A DNA stretch of 64,000 nucleotides from Shewanella abyssi (lineage in GTDB: Bacteria; Pseudomonadota; Gammaproteobacteria; Enterobacterales; Shewanellaceae). Location of the stretch: the NCBI RefSeq assembly GCF_023284025.1, contig NZ_JAKIKR010000019.1:1-64000 (forward strand), written 5' to 3'. The translations under genes were made by a program, and so were the position numbers. Every line of letters starts with the position of its first letter. The stretch's first letter is position 1. A model generated the notes under the pieces. That model worked only from the letters and a program-made list of their open reading frames with translations, ran no database searches and had not been told where the DNA came from. Of the stretch, positions 62,573-64,000 are shown in pieces.

Positions 62573-63525
62573 CTGATACAAATTCCTTTATCTATTTTCT
62601 GGGCCATTTCTCGTATGGCGCTCATGATTGCATTCGCCATTTTAACGTCTGCCAATGCATGATAACCGCCGTTAACTTCCATCACCTTTATCTGATGATT
62701 TACCTTATCTTGCAAAAACGTATGTACAACACCACTCGGACAAACCCAGTCAAACTCTCCTTGAATGATGAGCGTTTCCGCTTCAATATCCATCACAGTA
62801 TCAGACAGTTGCTCAAAAGCACCAAAGTAATTATTAGTCACATAATATAGCTCAATGCTTGCTAACGCCTGACTAAGAATGACATTGTCATCAAATGACT
62901 CACACCCAGGGTAAGCTAACGCGACTTCCCAATTTAACCAGCGCCTAACAAAATCCTGCCGAATGTTGGCAGAGGTATTTTCAAATCCGTCTCGGTAACA
63001 GCTGAATAAACGGTGTAGTTGATTACCCGGTGCGGCCGCCACACTAAAGCTCAGGTACTCTGATGGAAATAATCGCGCCGCCCCCTGTTGACCATACAAC
63101 CACTGGATACTTTCAGGACTCGGAACAAAGGCGCCCCATAGCACCTGTTTAGTCACTCTGTTTGGATAAAGCCCAGCGTACAATAGCGCCAATGTTGCAC
63201 CAAATGATCCGCCAGCGAGCGCCCACTTAGCGATACCTAGCCACTGTCGCACCTGTTCAATATCAGTTAATAGATTGCTGAGCTGGTTGTGCTCAAGCCC
63301 TCCTCTTGGCCGCGAACGTCCCGCACCTCTCTGATCCATCATTATTACCTGATAGACAGATAGATCGAACAAATTTAACTCATCTATTGAGCAACCAGCC
63401 CCTGGGCCACCATGCAGATACAGTAAAGGAATGCCATCGCTATTGCCGTATTGTGCGATATACAATTCATGTCCACCACCAACGGCCAACCAGTCACGTG
63501 CAATCAACTTCGGCTGACGTAACAT
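62569..63525 (-). CDS. pip: Prolyl aminopeptidase (proline iminopeptidase, S33)
   Basis: A 318-residue alpha/beta-hydrolase. HGGPGAGC (38-45) is the S33 oxyanion motif, DQRGAGRS (64-71) the substrate-side motif, and GGSFGATLAL carries nucleophile Ser107; the acid is in GEFDWVCP and the base is His in NGGYHAL. It removes N-terminal proline from peptides. Overlaps the lipoprotein gene by ATGA and starts 5 bp after the yihY gene. Confidence 0.9.
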   Translation of the reverse strand: MLRQPKLIARDWLAVGGGHELYIAQYGNSDGIPLLYLHGGPGAGCSIDELNLFDLSVYQVIMMDQRGAGRSRPRGGLEHNQLSNLLTDIEQVRQWLGIAKWALAGGSFGATLALLYAGLYPNRVTKQVLWGAFVPSPESIQWLYGQQGAARLFPSEYLSFSVAAAPGNQLHRLFSCYRDGFENTSANIRQDFVRRWLNWEVALAYPGCESFDDNVILSQALASIELYYVTNNYFGAFEQLSDTVMDIEAETLIIQGEFDWVCPSGVVHTFLQDKVNHQIKVMEVNGGYHALADVKMANAIMSAIREMAQKIDKGICIR

Positions 63526-63530
63526 CGCCT

Positions 63531-64000
63531 TTAAGCACCATCGTCAGGTGTCGATTTAACCTGTTCAGTCTCTATAGGTTTTTTATCGTCTGTCGGTGTC
63601 GGTGTTGCTGTCTCTATTGCTGCAGCCTCTGCTAATAATGTTGCTCGCGCGATTTGTCGTTCGCGTAAATATTCCGGTAGAGCGGCGGTGATCTCAGCGC
63701 CAACCAATACGATAACCCACGAGACATACACCCAAACAAACAAAATAGGGATCACCGCTAATGCACCGTAAATAGCCTCGTAGCTCGGAAACTGAGTCAC
63801 ATAAAATGCAAAGCCTTTCTTGCCAAGTTCAAACAGCATTGCGGCGACAATCGCACCGAGCAGAGCATGAAAAAACTTAACTTTTTTGTTCGGTACCACC
63901 ATATAAAGCAGTAAAAATGCCGCCACCGAAAACATCATTGGCAGTCGCTCAATAATCAGCGGCACCACGCCAGATAGCTCAGAGTCGTTAAATAACTGTA
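63531..64000 (-). CDS. YihY/BrkB-family inner-membrane protein, C-terminal part (truncated by window edge)
   Basis: The frame is open to the right edge; about 155 C-terminal residues are visible. Helices at approximately 12-28 and 80-115 of the visible part, with [30 protein letters not shown], the conserved YihY core motif (GA.A..PifL.W.Y.sW.i.L.GAe). The tail is polar (Thr/Pro/Lys-rich). Function is uncertain; the old RNase BN label is not supported. Confidence 0.88.
   Translation of the reverse strand, partial: QLFNDSELSGVVPLIIERLPMMFSVAAFLLLYMVVPNKKVKFFHALLGAIVAAMLFELGKKGFAFYVTQFPSYEAIYGALAVIPILFVWVYVSWVIVLVGAEITAALPEYLRERQIARATLLAEAAAIETATPTPTDDKKPIETEQVKSTPDDGA

Noticed and set aside
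1-64000. CRISPR arrays, tRNA and rRNA genes
   Set aside because: No regularly spaced direct repeats and no cloverleaf or rRNA-like segments were recognised; the repeats found are dispersed and irregular.

Overview
The window is a chromosomal segment of a marine gammaproteobacterium, almost certainly a Shewanella. Evidence: gmk-rpoZ-spoT-ridA-trmH...recG in Shewanella-like order, multihaem flavocytochrome modules with their own porins, two ~265-bp MITE-like elements with ATACC... termini, and very Shewanella-like protein sequences. I see no rRNA, tRNA or CRISPR array. Both ends cut genes: an IS4 transposase on the left and a YihY/BrkB membrane protein on the right.

Layout. 1-6.4 kb: accessory stretch with the IS4 fragment, a M48 peptidase/DUF898 pair, a secreted GH16 glycosidase, two orphan AT-rich genes and nested dispersed repeats. 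6.5-11.9 kb: housekeeping (comM, two tandem YihG-type acyltransferases, a small lipoprotein, ilvE). 12.0-20.8 kb: two consecutive copies of one four-gene module: divergent TetR regulator, then Tat-exported FAD subunit, periplasmic tetrahaem cytochrome c and outer-membrane porin. These look like two periplasmic respiratory reductases of the fumarate reductase superfamily with non-fumarate active sites, each with a CRP-like promoter. 20.9-25.2 kb: a tightly overlapped four-gene envelope operon (outer-membrane protein, lipoprotein hydrolase, DUF4056 lipoprotein, POTRA-less Omp85 barrel) of unknown function. 25.7-32.5 kb: outer-membrane protein, SRAP/HMCES protein, CoA-transferase, sugar kinase plus nucleotidyltransferase pair, DUF805-like protein. 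32.8-43.6 kb: gmk, rpoZ, spoT, ridA, trmH, acyl-CoA ligase, Na+/Ca2+ exchanger, recG, DUF3014 protein.

43.9-60.9 kb: a complete 18-gene aryl polyene (APE) pigment cluster in the canonical apeC-to-apeR order, largely translationally coupled. It also carries two genes that tailor the product: an MIO-type aromatic amino acid ammonia-lyase (starter unit supply) and a flavoprotein with both halogenase signatures (WxWxIP and FxxPxxSxG). The proposed route is: aromatic amino acid -> aryl acrylate, activated by ApeH onto ACP ApeE/F, extended by ApeO/C and ApeR, reduced by ApeQ, dehydrated by ApeI/P, then moved and anchored in the outer membrane by ApeD/J/L/M/N/K. 61-64 kb: rhodanese, dtd, a lipoprotein, prolyl aminopeptidase and yihY.

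The most noteworthy content is (i) the doubled flavocytochrome module with cysteine-rich TetR regulators and identically spaced CRP-type promoters, one of which appears to drive a short terminated transcript, and (ii) the APE cluster with a putative halogenase.
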